Part shown: piece by piece, positions 28,313 to 38,287 of the stretch | How positions within the stretch are numbered: the stretch's first letter is position 1 | Layout: every line of letters starts with the position of its first letter | DNA from: an uncultured Gilliamella sp. | GTDB taxonomy: Bacteria; Pseudomonadota; Gammaproteobacteria; Enterobacterales; Orbaceae | Reading direction: 5' to 3' | DNA: 64,000 nt | Assembly (NCBI GenBank): GCA_946482005.1 | Contig: CAMLPV010000001.1 | Location: forward strand, 62,001-126,000 | Position numbers and translations under genes: made by a program | The notes under the pieces: generated by a model | What the model was told of the DNA's origin: nothing | The model's input: the letters and a program-made list of their open reading frames with translations, nothing else | Database searches by the model: none

Positions 28313-28945
28313 ATGGTTGTTGCTGTTAATAAACGTTCTGTAATGACATTATTTTGTGATACAACTGATATTTACGGCCATCAGATTCGTTTCGTGTTGG
28401 CAGAAAAAGGGGTAACCGCAGAGGTTGAATTTGTTACAGCAAATAATTTACCTCAAGAATTATTGGATCTTAATCCATATGGTTCAATTCCAACATTAAT
28501 CGATCGTGACCTAACTCTATATGAACCACATATTGCCCTAGAGTATTTAGATGAACGTTTTCCTCATCCACCATTAATGCCGGTATACCCAATTGTTAGA
28601 GCAAATTCTCGCTTAACAATGTACCGTATTAAAAAAGAGTGGTACAGTGCTTACGAAACCATCTTAGCCGATCCTGATAGTAACGAAGCCAAAGAAGCGC
28701 GTAAAAATTTGCTTGATGATTTAGTTTCTATTTCGGTTATGTTTAAAGAAAAAGATTATTTTATGAGTGATGATTTTACTTTGTGTGATTGCTATTTTGC
28801 ACCATTACTCTGGCGTTTACCAATGATCGGTATTGAATTACCAAAAATTGCTGAGAAAAATTATCTATCATATATGGCACGTATTTTTGAACGTCCTGCT
28901 TTTATAAGCTCGTTAACTGAAGATGAAAGAAAAATAAGAGCATAA
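28313..28945 (+). CDS. sspA: Stringent starvation protein A
   Basis: 210 residues with a GST-like fold: N-terminal MTLFCDTTDIYGHQIRFVLA, then PYGSIPTLIDRDLTLYEPHIALEYLDERF and the PHPPLMPVYP patch that contacts sigma70 in RNA polymerase. Binds RNA polymerase and modulates stationary-phase and acid-stress genes. ATG 28313 follows GGAG by five bases; the GTG at 28307 overlaps that ribosome site and is rejected. sspB follows 51 nt later. Confidence 0.97.
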   Translation: MVVAVNKRSVMTLFCDTTDIYGHQIRFVLAEKGVTAEVEFVTANNLPQELLDLNPYGSIPTLIDRDLTLYEPHIALEYLDERFPHPPLMPVYPIVRANSRLTMYRIKKEWYSAYETILADPDSNEAKEARKNLLDDLVSISVMFKEKDYFMSDDFTLCDCYFAPLLWRLPMIGIELPKIAEKNYLSYMARIFERPAFISSLTEDERKIRA

Positions 28946-28996
28946 TATTTTATTTTAAATAATTACAGCTTAGCAACTCAACAAGGTAGCCGTTTT

Positions 28997-29401
28997 ATGG
29001 AACTTGATAACATGACTCCTCGTCGTCCTTATATGTTTAGGGCGTTTTATGATTGGATTTTAGATAACGAATTAACTCCCTATATTGTGGTTAATACTTT
29101 AATTGATGGCGTATTGGTTCCACAAGAGTTTGTCAAAGATAATCAGATAGTACTTAATATTGCTCCTCATTCGGTTGGTCAATATTTGGCAAATAACGAG
29201 CAAATTGAATTTAATGCTAGATTTTCCGGCGTTCCGCAACATATTGTGGTGCCAATGGCCGCCATTGAAGCTATCTATGCTCGTGAAAATGGAGTGGGGA
29301 TGGGATTTGAAGATGAACCACATTACAAAGCATTAAGAGACGGCATCAATAAACCATCAGAAAAAGGCAAACCGGATAATCCTTTCCGAGTAGTTAAATA
29401 A
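28997..29401 (+). CDS. sspB: ClpXP adaptor SspB
   Basis: 134 residues. The N-terminal substrate-binding domain starts MTPRRPYMFRAFYDWILDN and contains VLNIAPHSVGQY. A charged linker leads to a short C-terminal tail, PFRVVK, that docks on ClpX. Delivers ssrA-tagged proteins to ClpXP. It is shorter than the E. coli protein because the linker is reduced. Confidence 0.97.
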   Translation: MELDNMTPRRPYMFRAFYDWILDNELTPYIVVNTLIDGVLVPQEFVKDNQIVLNIAPHSVGQYLANNEQIEFNARFSGVPQHIVVPMAAIEAIYARENGVGMGFEDEPHYKALRDGINKPSEKGKPDNPFRVVK

Positions 29402-29449
29402 TTATTCTTAACTATTCTTAATTATTTTTAACTACTAACCTAATTTTAT

Positions 29450-29492
29450 TATCCTATTTTGAATTTTGCTAAAAATAGGATACTTTCCTTTC
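29450..29492 (+). terminator. Probable terminator after sspB
   Basis: Eleven-bp AT-rich stem TATCCTATTTT (29450-29460) with AAAATAGGATA (29472-29482), followed by the pyrimidine run CTTTCCTTTCT. Weaker than the rpsI terminator because the stem is AT-rich. Confidence 0.6.
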
Positions 29493-29571
29493 TAAGATAA
29501 TATCTATCCTAATAATAGTGAAGATAAATCATACAATGTATGAAAGTCATTGTTATTTGATAATTTATAAT

Positions 29572-29586
29572 TGATAATGATTATTA
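29572..29586. promoter_or_regulatory. Candidate Fur box before the ABC exporter pair
   Basis: TGATAAT-G-ATTATTA fits the 7-1-7 Fur inverted repeat with one mismatch and lies 25 bp before the ATG of the first transporter. It indicates repression when iron is replete. Confidence 0.65.
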
Positions 29587-29610
29587 TTTCAGTTATAAAG
29601 TGCTTATTCA

Positions 29611-31437
29611 ATGAAAACAAGTAACCCCAGTTATCGGCTTTGGCAACTCACATTTAGATATAAGATAATAATTATCTTTTCTTGTTTATTTTCAATCCTG
29701 AGTGTGGCGGCAGCTTTTATTCCCTTTATTTCAGTTTATTATATAGTTTACGAAATAATAACGGCGCTGGTTAATCATCAACTATTAAATAGTGAACTTA
29801 TCATTAATTATGGTTGGTTGGCTTTTATAGGTGCTGCTTGTTCAATCTTTTTTAATTTTCTTGCACTCTGTTTTTCACATATTGCAGCTTTTAAAACTCT
29901 CTATCATTTAAAATATAATTTTGTTCGTTATTTATCATGTTTACCACTTGGATTTTATACTGCACATTCGAGTGGAGAATTACGAAAAATTGTAGATGAT
30001 GATATTGAAAAAATTGAGATTTTTATTGCCCATCAATTACCAGATATCATCGGATCATTTACAACACCTGTGATTATATTGATTATTTTAGCCTTTTTCG
30101 ATTGGCGTTTAGGTTTAGCAACGTTAGTACCAATAATTTTAGCCTATATTGTGTTAATCAGCGGTTACCGTCGAAAAGGTATCAAAAACAATATGCAAGA
30201 GTTTCAAAAGCGACTTGTTGATATGAGCAATGCATCGGTGGAATATATTCGCGGAATAACGGTTGTCAAAGCTTTTAACCAAACGTTTTTCTCATTCAAA
30301 CGTTTTTATGAATCTATTAAAGCCTATGAACAATATTGCCTTAGGTTTATTAATTGCTTCAAATACCATATGGCATTTTTCATTCTTATCTTAAATAATA
30401 TTTATCTTTTTATTGTTCCAGTAATAATTTGGTTATTAGGTGTGACTGATAATTATGCGAATTTTATTTTGGCCTCTATTTTCTATTTGATCTTCTCATT
30501 GGCATTACCGGCACCATTTTTTAAACTTTTATATGTCTCGCAAGGTTTACAACGAGCAGTGAAAAGTGTTGAAAATATGGATAACATTTTAAATACCAAG
30601 CCATTGGTTGAGCCAGAATCGGGCCTTGAAGTCGATAATTATGATATTTGTTTTAATGAGGTTACTTTCGCTTATGATACAAATGAGGCAAGTGATGCCC
30701 TAGAAAATAATGCTTTGAATCATATCTCTTTTGATGCCAAACAAGGAACCACTACCGCGCTAGTTGGACTGTCGGGAAGTGGTAAAAGCACAGTATCTTT
30801 ACTTATTCCTCGCTTTTTTGATCCAAATAAAGGTTCAATCACGATTGGTGGTGTGGATATTAGGCAAATGAAGAGTGACTATTTATTATCGCTAGTAAGT
30901 TTCGTGTTTCAAGATGTTTTTCTTTTTAAACAAACTATTCTCGATAATATTAAAATCGGTAAACCCGATGCTAGTTTAGATGAAGTTATTGCCGCAGCTA
31001 AAGCTGCACAATGTCATGAATTTATTGAAAGACTGCCTGATGGCTATCAATCTGTAATTGGCGCCAAAGGAATGCATCTTTCAGGAGGGGAAATGCAACG
31101 TTTAGCGATAGCCAGAGCGCTATTAAAAAATTCGCCTATCTTGATTTTAGATGAAGCGACTTCTTTTGCCGACCCAGAAAACGAATATAAAATTCAACTT
31201 GCCTTGAAAGTTTTGATGGAAGGTAAAACCGTTATTATGATTGCTCACCGTTTATCGACAATAAAAGATGCAGATCAGATTGTAGTTTTAGATAAAGGTA
31301 ACCTTGTTGAGAAGGGAACCCATGACGAACTCATTGATCGTCAGCAAACCTATTACAAAATGTGGCAATACTATAAACAAACGTTAGATTGGCAGATGGA
31401 TGGTTCTAGTCACAATGATGAGGTGGCACATGTTTAA
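29611..31437 (+). CDS. ABC transporter, fused permease-ATPase half (YbtP/IrtA-like)
   Basis: 608 residues: about six membrane helices (to about residue 310), then an ATPase domain with Walker A GLSGSGKST, signature LSGGEMQ and Walker B ILILDEATSFADPEN, and a switch histidine in IAHRLST. Type IV half-transporters in pairs that sit behind a Fur box most often import ferric siderophores (YbtPQ, IrtAB) despite their exporter fold. No siderophore synthesis genes are adjacent, so use of a foreign siderophore is one inference; export of some other product is the alternative. Overlaps the next gene by 8 bp. Confidence 0.88.
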   Translation: MKTSNPSYRLWQLTFRYKIIIIFSCLFSILSVAAAFIPFISVYYIVYEIITALVNHQLLNSELIINYGWLAFIGAACSIFFNFLALCFSHIAAFKTLYHLKYNFVRYLSCLPLGFYTAHSSGELRKIVDDDIEKIEIFIAHQLPDIIGSFTTPVIILIILAFFDWRLGLATLVPIILAYIVLISGYRRKGIKNNMQEFQKRLVDMSNASVEYIRGITVVKAFNQTFFSFKRFYESIKAYEQYCLRFINCFKYHMAFFILILNNIYLFIVPVIIWLLGVTDNYANFILASIFYLIFSLALPAPFFKLLYVSQGLQRAVKSVENMDNILNTKPLVEPESGLEVDNYDICFNEVTFAYDTNEASDALENNALNHISFDAKQGTTTALVGLSGSGKSTVSLLIPRFFDPNKGSITIGGVDIRQMKSDYLLSLVSFVFQDVFLFKQTILDNIKIGKPDASLDEVIAAAKAAQCHEFIERLPDGYQSVIGAKGMHLSGGEMQRLAIARALLKNSPILILDEATSFADPENEYKIQLALKVLMEGKTVIMIAHRLSTIKDADQIVVLDKGNLVEKGTHDELIDRQQTYYKMWQYYKQTLDWQMDGSSHNDEVAHV

Positions 31438-33163
31438 AAAAATCTTAATGTTGTCTGATATCGAAAGTAGAAATCTTAATCAAGCTATAATAGCTTGTAG
31501 CATTTCCAATTTGTCATTAATGTTACCTTTTGTAATTTTGTTACAAATAATCATACTGTTAATTGAACCATTAACTAATCAAATACCGGTAAATATTTAT
31601 TATCTCTGGATGATGGCTGGCTTAGGAGGGCTATCAGCAATCTTGTTCTTACTATGTTATAAAAGAGAATATAAAAAAACTTATACTAATGCTTTTAGTC
31701 AAGCAGCTAATACCCGAATTGAAGTTGCTGAAAAGATGCGAAAATTACCGCTTAGCTTTTTCAATCGAAAAGATCTTTCAGAGCTCACTGCTAATATTAT
31801 GGGAGACTGTGCGGTTATAGAAAACATGCTTAGCCATGTAATACCGCAATTGATTGGTTATTCATTAAGTAGCTTTATAACATGTTGTCTCTTAGCATTT
31901 TATGATTGGCGTATGGCTGGCGCTATTTTCTGTACTTTGCCAATTGCTACTATTATTGTTGTTGTCGGTAAAAGGTTAGAGCAAAAATTAGGGGAAAAAC
32001 ATGTTCAATCCAAATTAGCTGTATCAGGCGAAGTTCAAGAATATCTTGAAGGTATAAAGATTATAAAAGGATTTGGCTTAAGTGGTAAAAAATTCCAGCG
32101 GTTAGATCAAGCCCTTAAAAATATGATGTGGGCATCAATTAAGTTTGAAGGAATAGGCGGCATTATTGTCACCTTGTCTACCATGGTCTTGCAAGTCGGT
32201 TTAGGCATTGTTGTACTCCTAGGCGTTAATTTGATGGTTACCGGTAGTTTGGATCCAATTACTTTCATTGCTTTTATCATTATTAGTTCTCGGATTTATA
32301 GCCCTTTGATATCGGTTTTAACATTATTACCTGAACTGTTTTATATGCTTGTCTCTATCGACAGAATGAAGAGTCTGCAAACTGAATCAATCATGGAAGG
32401 TAAAGATGATGTAACTTTTGATAATTTTACTATTAATCTTGATCATATTAACTTTTCCTATAACCAAACCAGTGTTATCAATGATTTAAGTTGTACTATT
32501 CCGGAAAATAAAATGACGGCATTAGTTGGACCATCAGGTAGCGGTAAAAGTACCTTATTGCAATTGATTGCTCGTTTCTGGGATGTCAATTCCGGTAAAA
32601 TTACCATCGGTAATCAGGATATAAAACAGATTGATCCTGAAACCTTGATGCACTCCATGGCCTTTGTTTTTCAACAGGTAGTATTATTTGATGATACCAT
32701 CATGAATAATATTCGAATTGGTAAGCATAATGCTAGTGATGAGGAAGTTAAACTAGCAGCTAAAATAGCCCGATGTGACGAACTTATAGCTCGATTACCA
32801 GATGGTTGGAATACATTAATCGGTGAAAACGGTAGTAAGCTTTCAGGTGGTGAAAGACAACGAATCTCAATAGCCAGAGCATTATTAAAAAATGCGCCAA
32901 TCATTTTACTTGATGAAGCTACAGCTTCATTAGATCCAGAAAATGAGGTTTATATTCAAGAAGCAATCGCTAATTTAGTCAAAGATCGAACCGTGATTGT
33001 TATTGCTCATCGCCTAAAAACCATCATTGGTGCGGATAATATTATTGTCTTAGATAAAGGTTTAATTGTTGAACAAGGTAATTATCATGAATTAATGGCA
33101 AGAAATGGTTTATTTACCAAGCTTTATAGTTTACAAAAACAGACATTTTCGATTACTTCATGA
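31430..33163 (+). CDS. ABC transporter, fused permease-ATPase half (YbtQ/IrtB-like)
   Basis: 577 residues with six membrane helices and a complete ATPase domain: GPSGSGKST, LSGGERQ, IILLDEATASLDPEN and IAHRLKT. ATG 31430 is chosen because GAGG lies just upstream and it overlaps the previous stop (ATGTTTAA), giving translational coupling; an in-frame ATG at 31400 would add ten residues. Forms a heterodimer with the preceding half. Confidence 0.88.
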   Translation: MFKKILMLSDIESRNLNQAIIACSISNLSLMLPFVILLQIIILLIEPLTNQIPVNIYYLWMMAGLGGLSAILFLLCYKREYKKTYTNAFSQAANTRIEVAEKMRKLPLSFFNRKDLSELTANIMGDCAVIENMLSHVIPQLIGYSLSSFITCCLLAFYDWRMAGAIFCTLPIATIIVVVGKRLEQKLGEKHVQSKLAVSGEVQEYLEGIKIIKGFGLSGKKFQRLDQALKNMMWASIKFEGIGGIIVTLSTMVLQVGLGIVVLLGVNLMVTGSLDPITFIAFIIISSRIYSPLISVLTLLPELFYMLVSIDRMKSLQTESIMEGKDDVTFDNFTINLDHINFSYNQTSVINDLSCTIPENKMTALVGPSGSGKSTLLQLIARFWDVNSGKITIGNQDIKQIDPETLMHSMAFVFQQVVLFDDTIMNNIRIGKHNASDEEVKLAAKIARCDELIARLPDGWNTLIGENGSKLSGGERQRISIARALLKNAPIILLDEATASLDPENEVYIQEAIANLVKDRTVIVIAHRLKTIIGADNIIVLDKGLIVEQGNYHELMARNGLFTKLYSLQKQTFSITS

Positions 33164-33227
33164 CAGGCTATATTTATCAACTTAATCAGTATATCATATA
33201 GCAAAATAATTGATAAAAAACAGACAA

Positions 33228-34145
33228 ATGAGTAACGAAATTGAATTAAAGTTTCAAATCAATCAAAGTGATATAGAGCAGTTACAAAATTACTTAAATC
33301 AATGGGTTTGTTGTGATGAAGCCGAGTTTTCATCGCAACAACATTTGGTTAGTCAATTAAATCTGACTAACACTTATTACGATACTGAAGATCATTTTTT
33401 ACGACTTAATGGTTGTGGTCTTCGAATTCGAACTACAGAAACTGAGCAAAGTAAGTGTTTTGAAATTACCTTAAAATCAAAAGGTAATTCTGTAGGTGGA
33501 TTACATGAACGCATTGAAATTAACCAACCTTTACCTAATGATAAGCTCGATTTAAGTGTCCTACCGGAAGAGGCATTACCTAATGGGTTAACGCAGTTAA
33601 GGCCTCTTTTTACCACCAATTTTAAACGGCAAACTTGGCTGATTTCATTTGCCAATAGCGAAATTGAAGTTGCTTTAGATTTGGGGCAAATTACCTCAAA
33701 TGGTCAATCTATGCCAATACAAGAGGTAGAGTTAGAAATCAAACAAGGCAATAAACAAGATTTGCTCAACTTTGCGATCGAATTAAGTCGCTTTAATTTA
33801 CATCTATTTTCTCAAAGTAAAGCTTCTCGGGGCTATCGTTTATTAGATAACTTAACCTTAACTCCTACTATTCTTTCCTCACAAATTGAGCAAGATTTAG
33901 CCGGTCTACTAAACTTTTGGCAACAAAATGAAGAATATGCTTTAGCAAATAATGATTTAATTTTTTATAAACAGCTACTTAATCAAATAAACGAGATACT
34001 TATTAACCAAAATCTGCAAATTGAGCCTGAATTTAAACAGTGGCAAATGGCGATACCATTTATTGACTCGATTAAACAGTTTGCTTATTGCGAGGTGAAT
34101 AACAAGTTCAAGTTGTTGTTAATGGCTGAAATAAATAAAAAATAG
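33228..34145 (+). CDS. ygiF: CYTH-domain inorganic triphosphatase (YgiF-like, short C-terminus)
   Basis: 305 residues. The N-terminal ExExK motif EIELKF, LRIRTTE, the KGN loop and late EVELEIK define a CYTH triphosphate tunnel that hydrolyses tripolyphosphate in E. coli YgiF. E. coli YgiF has about 430 residues because it carries a full CHAD domain; here only about 100 residues follow the CYTH domain, so the CHAD part is truncated or replaced. ATG 33228 is preferred over an upstream TTG because the family begins at this point. In E. coli ygiF is directly upstream of glnE; here another gene lies between. Confidence 0.85.
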   Translation: MSNEIELKFQINQSDIEQLQNYLNQWVCCDEAEFSSQQHLVSQLNLTNTYYDTEDHFLRLNGCGLRIRTTETEQSKCFEITLKSKGNSVGGLHERIEINQPLPNDKLDLSVLPEEALPNGLTQLRPLFTTNFKRQTWLISFANSEIEVALDLGQITSNGQSMPIQEVELEIKQGNKQDLLNFAIELSRFNLHLFSQSKASRGYRLLDNLTLTPTILSSQIEQDLAGLLNFWQQNEEYALANNDLIFYKQLLNQINEILINQNLQIEPEFKQWQMAIPFIDSIKQFAYCEVNNKFKLLLMAEINKK

Positions 34146-34159
34146 GTATACGAATTAAA

Positions 34160-35116
34160 ATGAAAACAACTCTCTTCAAATTACCACTATTATTAGTGGT
34201 ATTTTATTGGTTATTATATAGTGTTTTTACCGTTATTTATCTTACCAAATTTGATAACGATTTTATATCGTTATATGTTGGGACTGATCAAATTGCCTTG
34301 AAAATTGTTAAGCAAGTTTTAATCAATTTTTTACTTCAAATACCTAATTCAGTAGTTCTTTTTACTATTTCCACAATAGCATTTAATCAGTATTCCATTT
34401 CCATAATTAATCGGAAAAACATTATTAATACCTTCTTAGTTGCCATATTTATTGTATTAAGCTACATGGTTTTTCGCTGGAGTTACTACTCTTATAGTTA
34501 TGATTGGATTGTGTCTAAACTAAGATTTTTAAATATCAAAGATGGAGATAATTTTTCGGCATATATATTTCATCTCGCAGAGCATCTCATTTTCTATTTT
34601 TTTATAACACTTTGTACTTATCTTAGTATTAAATTATTCAAAAAAAATTATATCTGTAACGAAATCATATTAACCGAAACAGAAAGTCAGAAGTTACATA
34701 TGGTGTTATTCATCTGTTTTTATAACTGTTTCTTTATAACCATGTCATATTTGTTGCTTTTCGATGGTATGTATTACAGTTTAAGTAACCTGATTTTCTC
34801 TATCGTCTTATTGGCGACATTTTTATCAATAGTAAATTTAATTGGTTATTTCTTGCTAAGAAAATGCTTTACAGCGGTAACAGAAATTTTGGCTTTAAAA
34901 AAGGTAATTTTTAGTTCGCTTATTACTTTTATATTAAACTGTCTTTTATTAGTACTTATTCTATACATTTACAACTATATCTATAATTTCCTACCATTCG
35001 ATATTATCTCTAGTACTTTTAAATTGTTCTACTTATGGATGTTTTTAATTACTTTGTTGATTTCAAGTTGTCTATTGGTAAGAAAGATGACAAAGCTGTT
35101 TTTTGATAAACATTAA
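34160..35116 (+). CDS. Unrecognised polytopic membrane protein
   Basis: 318 residues, very rich in F, I, L, Y and S, with about seven to eight predicted membrane helices in N-, middle and C-terminal groups. I recognise no family. Between helices lie charged patches (KLRFLNIKDGDN, ETESQKLH). It starts 14 nt after ygiF, so it is probably in the same transcript, interrupting the ygiF-glnE pair known from enterobacteria. Its strong AT bias is seen at codon level too, which may reflect recent gain or just membrane composition. Confidence 0.75.
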   Translation: MKTTLFKLPLLLVVFYWLLYSVFTVIYLTKFDNDFISLYVGTDQIALKIVKQVLINFLLQIPNSVVLFTISTIAFNQYSISIINRKNIINTFLVAIFIVLSYMVFRWSYYSYSYDWIVSKLRFLNIKDGDNFSAYIFHLAEHLIFYFFITLCTYLSIKLFKKNYICNEIILTETESQKLHMVLFICFYNCFFITMSYLLLFDGMYYSLSNLIFSIVLLATFLSIVNLIGYFLLRKCFTAVTEILALKKVIFSSLITFILNCLLLVLILYIYNYIYNFLPFDIISSTFKLFYLWMFLITLLISSCLLVRKMTKLFFDKH

Positions 35117-35142
35117 CTCACTATTCCAATCAAAGAATATAA

Positions 35143-35180
35143 CATTGTTATTGACCGTTACGTTATAACCAATAACAATG
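35143..35180. repeat. Inverted repeat between the membrane protein gene and glnE
   Basis: CATTGTTATTG (35143-35153) and CAATAACAATG (35170-35180) are perfect 11-base arms around a 16-base spacer. No T-run follows. It may be an RNA hairpin ending or processing the upstream message, or an operator. The rest of the 35117-35374 gap shows nothing I can name. Confidence 0.45.
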
Positions 35181-35374
35181 ATAAGGTAAACAAGTAATAT
35201 AAGACCTAACGATAGTCAGCAGCTATAGTTTTATCGGTAAACAGATTGCAAAAAAGTATCAATACTGTTTTTCGCGATTTGTTTAATAAAAAGATAGGTG
35301 AACTTAAAAAGTCATTTATAATAGTTAATTAGGTGATTTCATCAACATGTAACTATTTTAAGTGAGTGCTTATT

Positions 35375-38212
35375 ATGTCTCAGCCTATATCGCTAGCTTC
35401 ACCATTAATTGATCAGCAAAAACAGAAAATTATCTCCCAATTATCACAATGTGATGCAAAAGAGGTGCTCGATAACCTTGATATTTTGCTGCAAAGTGAC
35501 TTTATTGTTGATGCTGTTTATCGCTATCCAGAGTGGCTGACAGATATTGTTAACAATCCTCCGCAAGCTGATGAAAGAAATTACTATCAACCGTGGTTAA
35601 CTGAAAAATTAGCATCAATATTTGATGAATTAGCATTAATGAAAGCGCTAAGATTATTTAGGCGCTATATTTTGCTAAGACTCGAATGGTCACAATTAAC
35701 CCGCACAAGTAGTGATGAGCAAATTTTATTGCAACTTACTCACTTAGCTGAGGTGATTATTGTCACTGCACGAGATTGGCTTTATGAACTAAGTTGTAAA
35801 GAATGGGGAACTCCCTATAATTCACAGGGACAAGCTCAGCCATTACTCATCCTAGGTATGGGGAAATTAGGTGGTGGAGAACTTAATTTTTCCTCCGATA
35901 TTGATCTTATTTTTACCTATCCTGAGCATGGTCAAACACAAGGTGGCCGGCGAGAATTAGACAATGCTGTCTTTTTTACCCGCTTGGGACAACGTCTAAT
36001 AAAAGCTTTAGACCAAATTACCGAAGATGGTTTTGTTTACCGCGTTGATATGCGTTTACGTCCGCTTGGCGATGGCGGCCCGCTCGTCTTGAGTTTTTCC
36101 GCGATGGAAGACTATTATCAAGAACAGGGCAGAGACTGGGAACGTTACGCTATGGTAAAGGCGAAAATACTGGGCGATCAGCAAGATCCTTACATCAAAG
36201 AACTCTACCAAATGCTAAAACCTTTTGTTTACCGCCGTTATATTGATTTCAGTGTATTACAATCATTACGCAATATGAAAAGCATGATTGAACGCGAAGT
36301 TCGTCGTCGAGGTTTAACCAATAATATCAAACTTGGGGCAGGTGGTATTCGTGAAATAGAGTTTATCGTACAAGTTTTTCAACTTATTCGCGGTGGCCGA
36401 GTTGTTGGTTTACAAACTCGTTCCCTATTATCGGCGCTACAGGTGATTGAACAAGAATCCCTACTTAATGTTAACGAAGTAAATACGCTACGAGAAAACT
36501 ACTTCTTCTTACGTCGCTGTGAAAATCTATTACAAGCGATACATGATGAGCAAACACAAACTCTACCAGAAGATGAATTAGACCAAATACGTTTAGCAAT
36601 CGGTATGAATTTTAGTAACTGGAACGAATTTGTAACGGAACTCACTAGAAGAATGCAATTTACTCGACAAATTTTCAATCAGCTTATCGGTGATGAATCA
36701 ACAGAAACAGCACATAACATAAACAACGACCAATATGCTGATCTTTGGGTACCGGATTTACAATTAAGTGATGTTACTTCGGTATTAACCAACTATGCAC
36801 ATGATGATGCAGAAAAGCTCTATCAAATGCTTTGCCAATTTCGTGATGATATCGGTAAAAGGACGATTGGTGTTCGCGGCCGAGAAATCCTTGATCAGCT
36901 AATGCCAAGATTATTGGAGTCGGTTTGTAATGATAAGCATGCGCTAATCGTATTGTCGCGGATTTTACCGCTATTAGTGAATATTGTTAGTCGAACAACG
37001 TATTTAGAATTACTGCTTGAATACCCAACCGCATTGAAGCAACTAATTCGATTATGTAGTGCTTCGCCAATGATTAGTGAACAGCTTGCACATTATCCAA
37101 TTCTATTAGATGAGCTAATAGATATTAACTCACTTTATCAAACTGTTGCACCTAATGAATACAAAAGTGAACTTTATCAATATTTACTGAGAATTCAGGT
37201 TGATGATGAAGAACAACAACTTGAGGCATTAAGGCAGTTCAAACAGATGCAACTACTGCACATAGCGGCGGCTGATGTTGAACAGGTATTAAATACCATG
37301 AAAGTTAGTGATCATTTAACCTATGTCGCTGAATCACTGCTTGATTTTGTCGTTCAAATGGCGTGGAATCAAATGGTGGCTCGTTATGGAATACCCGCAT
37401 ATTTAACCGATAATCAAAAAGGCTTAGTTATTATTGCTTATGGTAAATTGGGTGGCTTAGAATTAGGATATGGTTCTGATTTAGATCTGGTATTTCTTCA
37501 CGACTGTCCTGTTGATAGCATGACCAATGGGGATAAACAGATTGATAGTCGCCAATTTTACTTGCGATTGGTGCAGCGAATCATTCACCTATTTAATGTC
37601 CGCACCAGCTTTGGTATTCTTTATGAAGTTGATGTTCGTTTACGTCCTCAAGGGGATGCAGGACTATTAGCCTGTAGCTTGAGTGCATTTTATGATTACC
37701 AAATGCATGAAGCTTGGACCTGGGAGCATCAAGCACTGGTTCGAGCAAGAGCTGTTTATGGTGAAGTAGATCTTATTAAACGCTTTAATCAAATCAGACA
37801 TGATGTTCTATGTAAAAAACGTGAGGAAAATGTATTAAAAACCGAAGTCCGAGAGATGCGTGAAAAGATGCGAGCCCATTTAGGTACTACTGAATCTCAT
37901 CGGTTTAATTTAAAAATTGATGAAGGCGGTATTGGTGATATTGAATTCTTATCTCAATATCTGGTACTAAACTATGCACATCAATACCCTAAAATGACCA
38001 CATGGAGTGATAACGTACGAATTCTAGAGTTAGCGGCAAATTATCAAATTATGGATAGTCAAGAAGCAGAGCAACTAACTAAAGCTTATATTGATATGCG
38101 TAATGAAATACATCAATTATCATTACAACTTTTACCTAGCACCGTTGATGATTCCTGTTTTAAATCAGAAAAACAGATTGTTAACCAAAGCTGGTTAAAA
38201 TGGCTTAAATAA
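35375..38212 (+). CDS. glnE: Bifunctional glutamine synthetase adenylyltransferase/deadenylase
   Basis: 945 residues, the full family length. Two nucleotidyltransferase domains are present: [15 protein letters not shown] (N-terminal, deadenylation) and [14 protein letters not shown] (C-terminal, adenylylation), each with the following DVRLRP-type motif ([26 protein letters not shown]). Covalently controls glutamine synthetase in response to PII. ATG 35375 starts MSQPISL; the GTG at 35366 is less likely. Confidence 0.97.
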   Translation: MSQPISLASPLIDQQKQKIISQLSQCDAKEVLDNLDILLQSDFIVDAVYRYPEWLTDIVNNPPQADERNYYQPWLTEKLASIFDELALMKALRLFRRYILLRLEWSQLTRTSSDEQILLQLTHLAEVIIVTARDWLYELSCKEWGTPYNSQGQAQPLLILGMGKLGGGELNFSSDIDLIFTYPEHGQTQGGRRELDNAVFFTRLGQRLIKALDQITEDGFVYRVDMRLRPLGDGGPLVLSFSAMEDYYQEQGRDWERYAMVKAKILGDQQDPYIKELYQMLKPFVYRRYIDFSVLQSLRNMKSMIEREVRRRGLTNNIKLGAGGIREIEFIVQVFQLIRGGRVVGLQTRSLLSALQVIEQESLLNVNEVNTLRENYFFLRRCENLLQAIHDEQTQTLPEDELDQIRLAIGMNFSNWNEFVTELTRRMQFTRQIFNQLIGDESTETAHNINNDQYADLWVPDLQLSDVTSVLTNYAHDDAEKLYQMLCQFRDDIGKRTIGVRGREILDQLMPRLLESVCNDKHALIVLSRILPLLVNIVSRTTYLELLLEYPTALKQLIRLCSASPMISEQLAHYPILLDELIDINSLYQTVAPNEYKSELYQYLLRIQVDDEEQQLEALRQFKQMQLLHIAAADVEQVLNTMKVSDHLTYVAESLLDFVVQMAWNQMVARYGIPAYLTDNQKGLVIIAYGKLGGLELGYGSDLDLVFLHDCPVDSMTNGDKQIDSRQFYLRLVQRIIHLFNVRTSFGILYEVDVRLRPQGDAGLLACSLSAFYDYQMHEAWTWEHQALVRARAVYGEVDLIKRFNQIRHDVLCKKREENVLKTEVREMREKMRAHLGTTESHRFNLKIDEGGIGDIEFLSQYLVLNYAHQYPKMTTWSDNVRILELAANYQIMDSQEAEQLTKAYIDMRNEIHQLSLQLLPSTVDDSCFKSEKQIVNQSWLKWLK

Positions 38213-38287
38213 TAGTTAGTCCAAATCTATTCTTGATTAATGTTGTTGATTTGATTAATAAGAAAAACTTATGGAGTTTAATATTTA

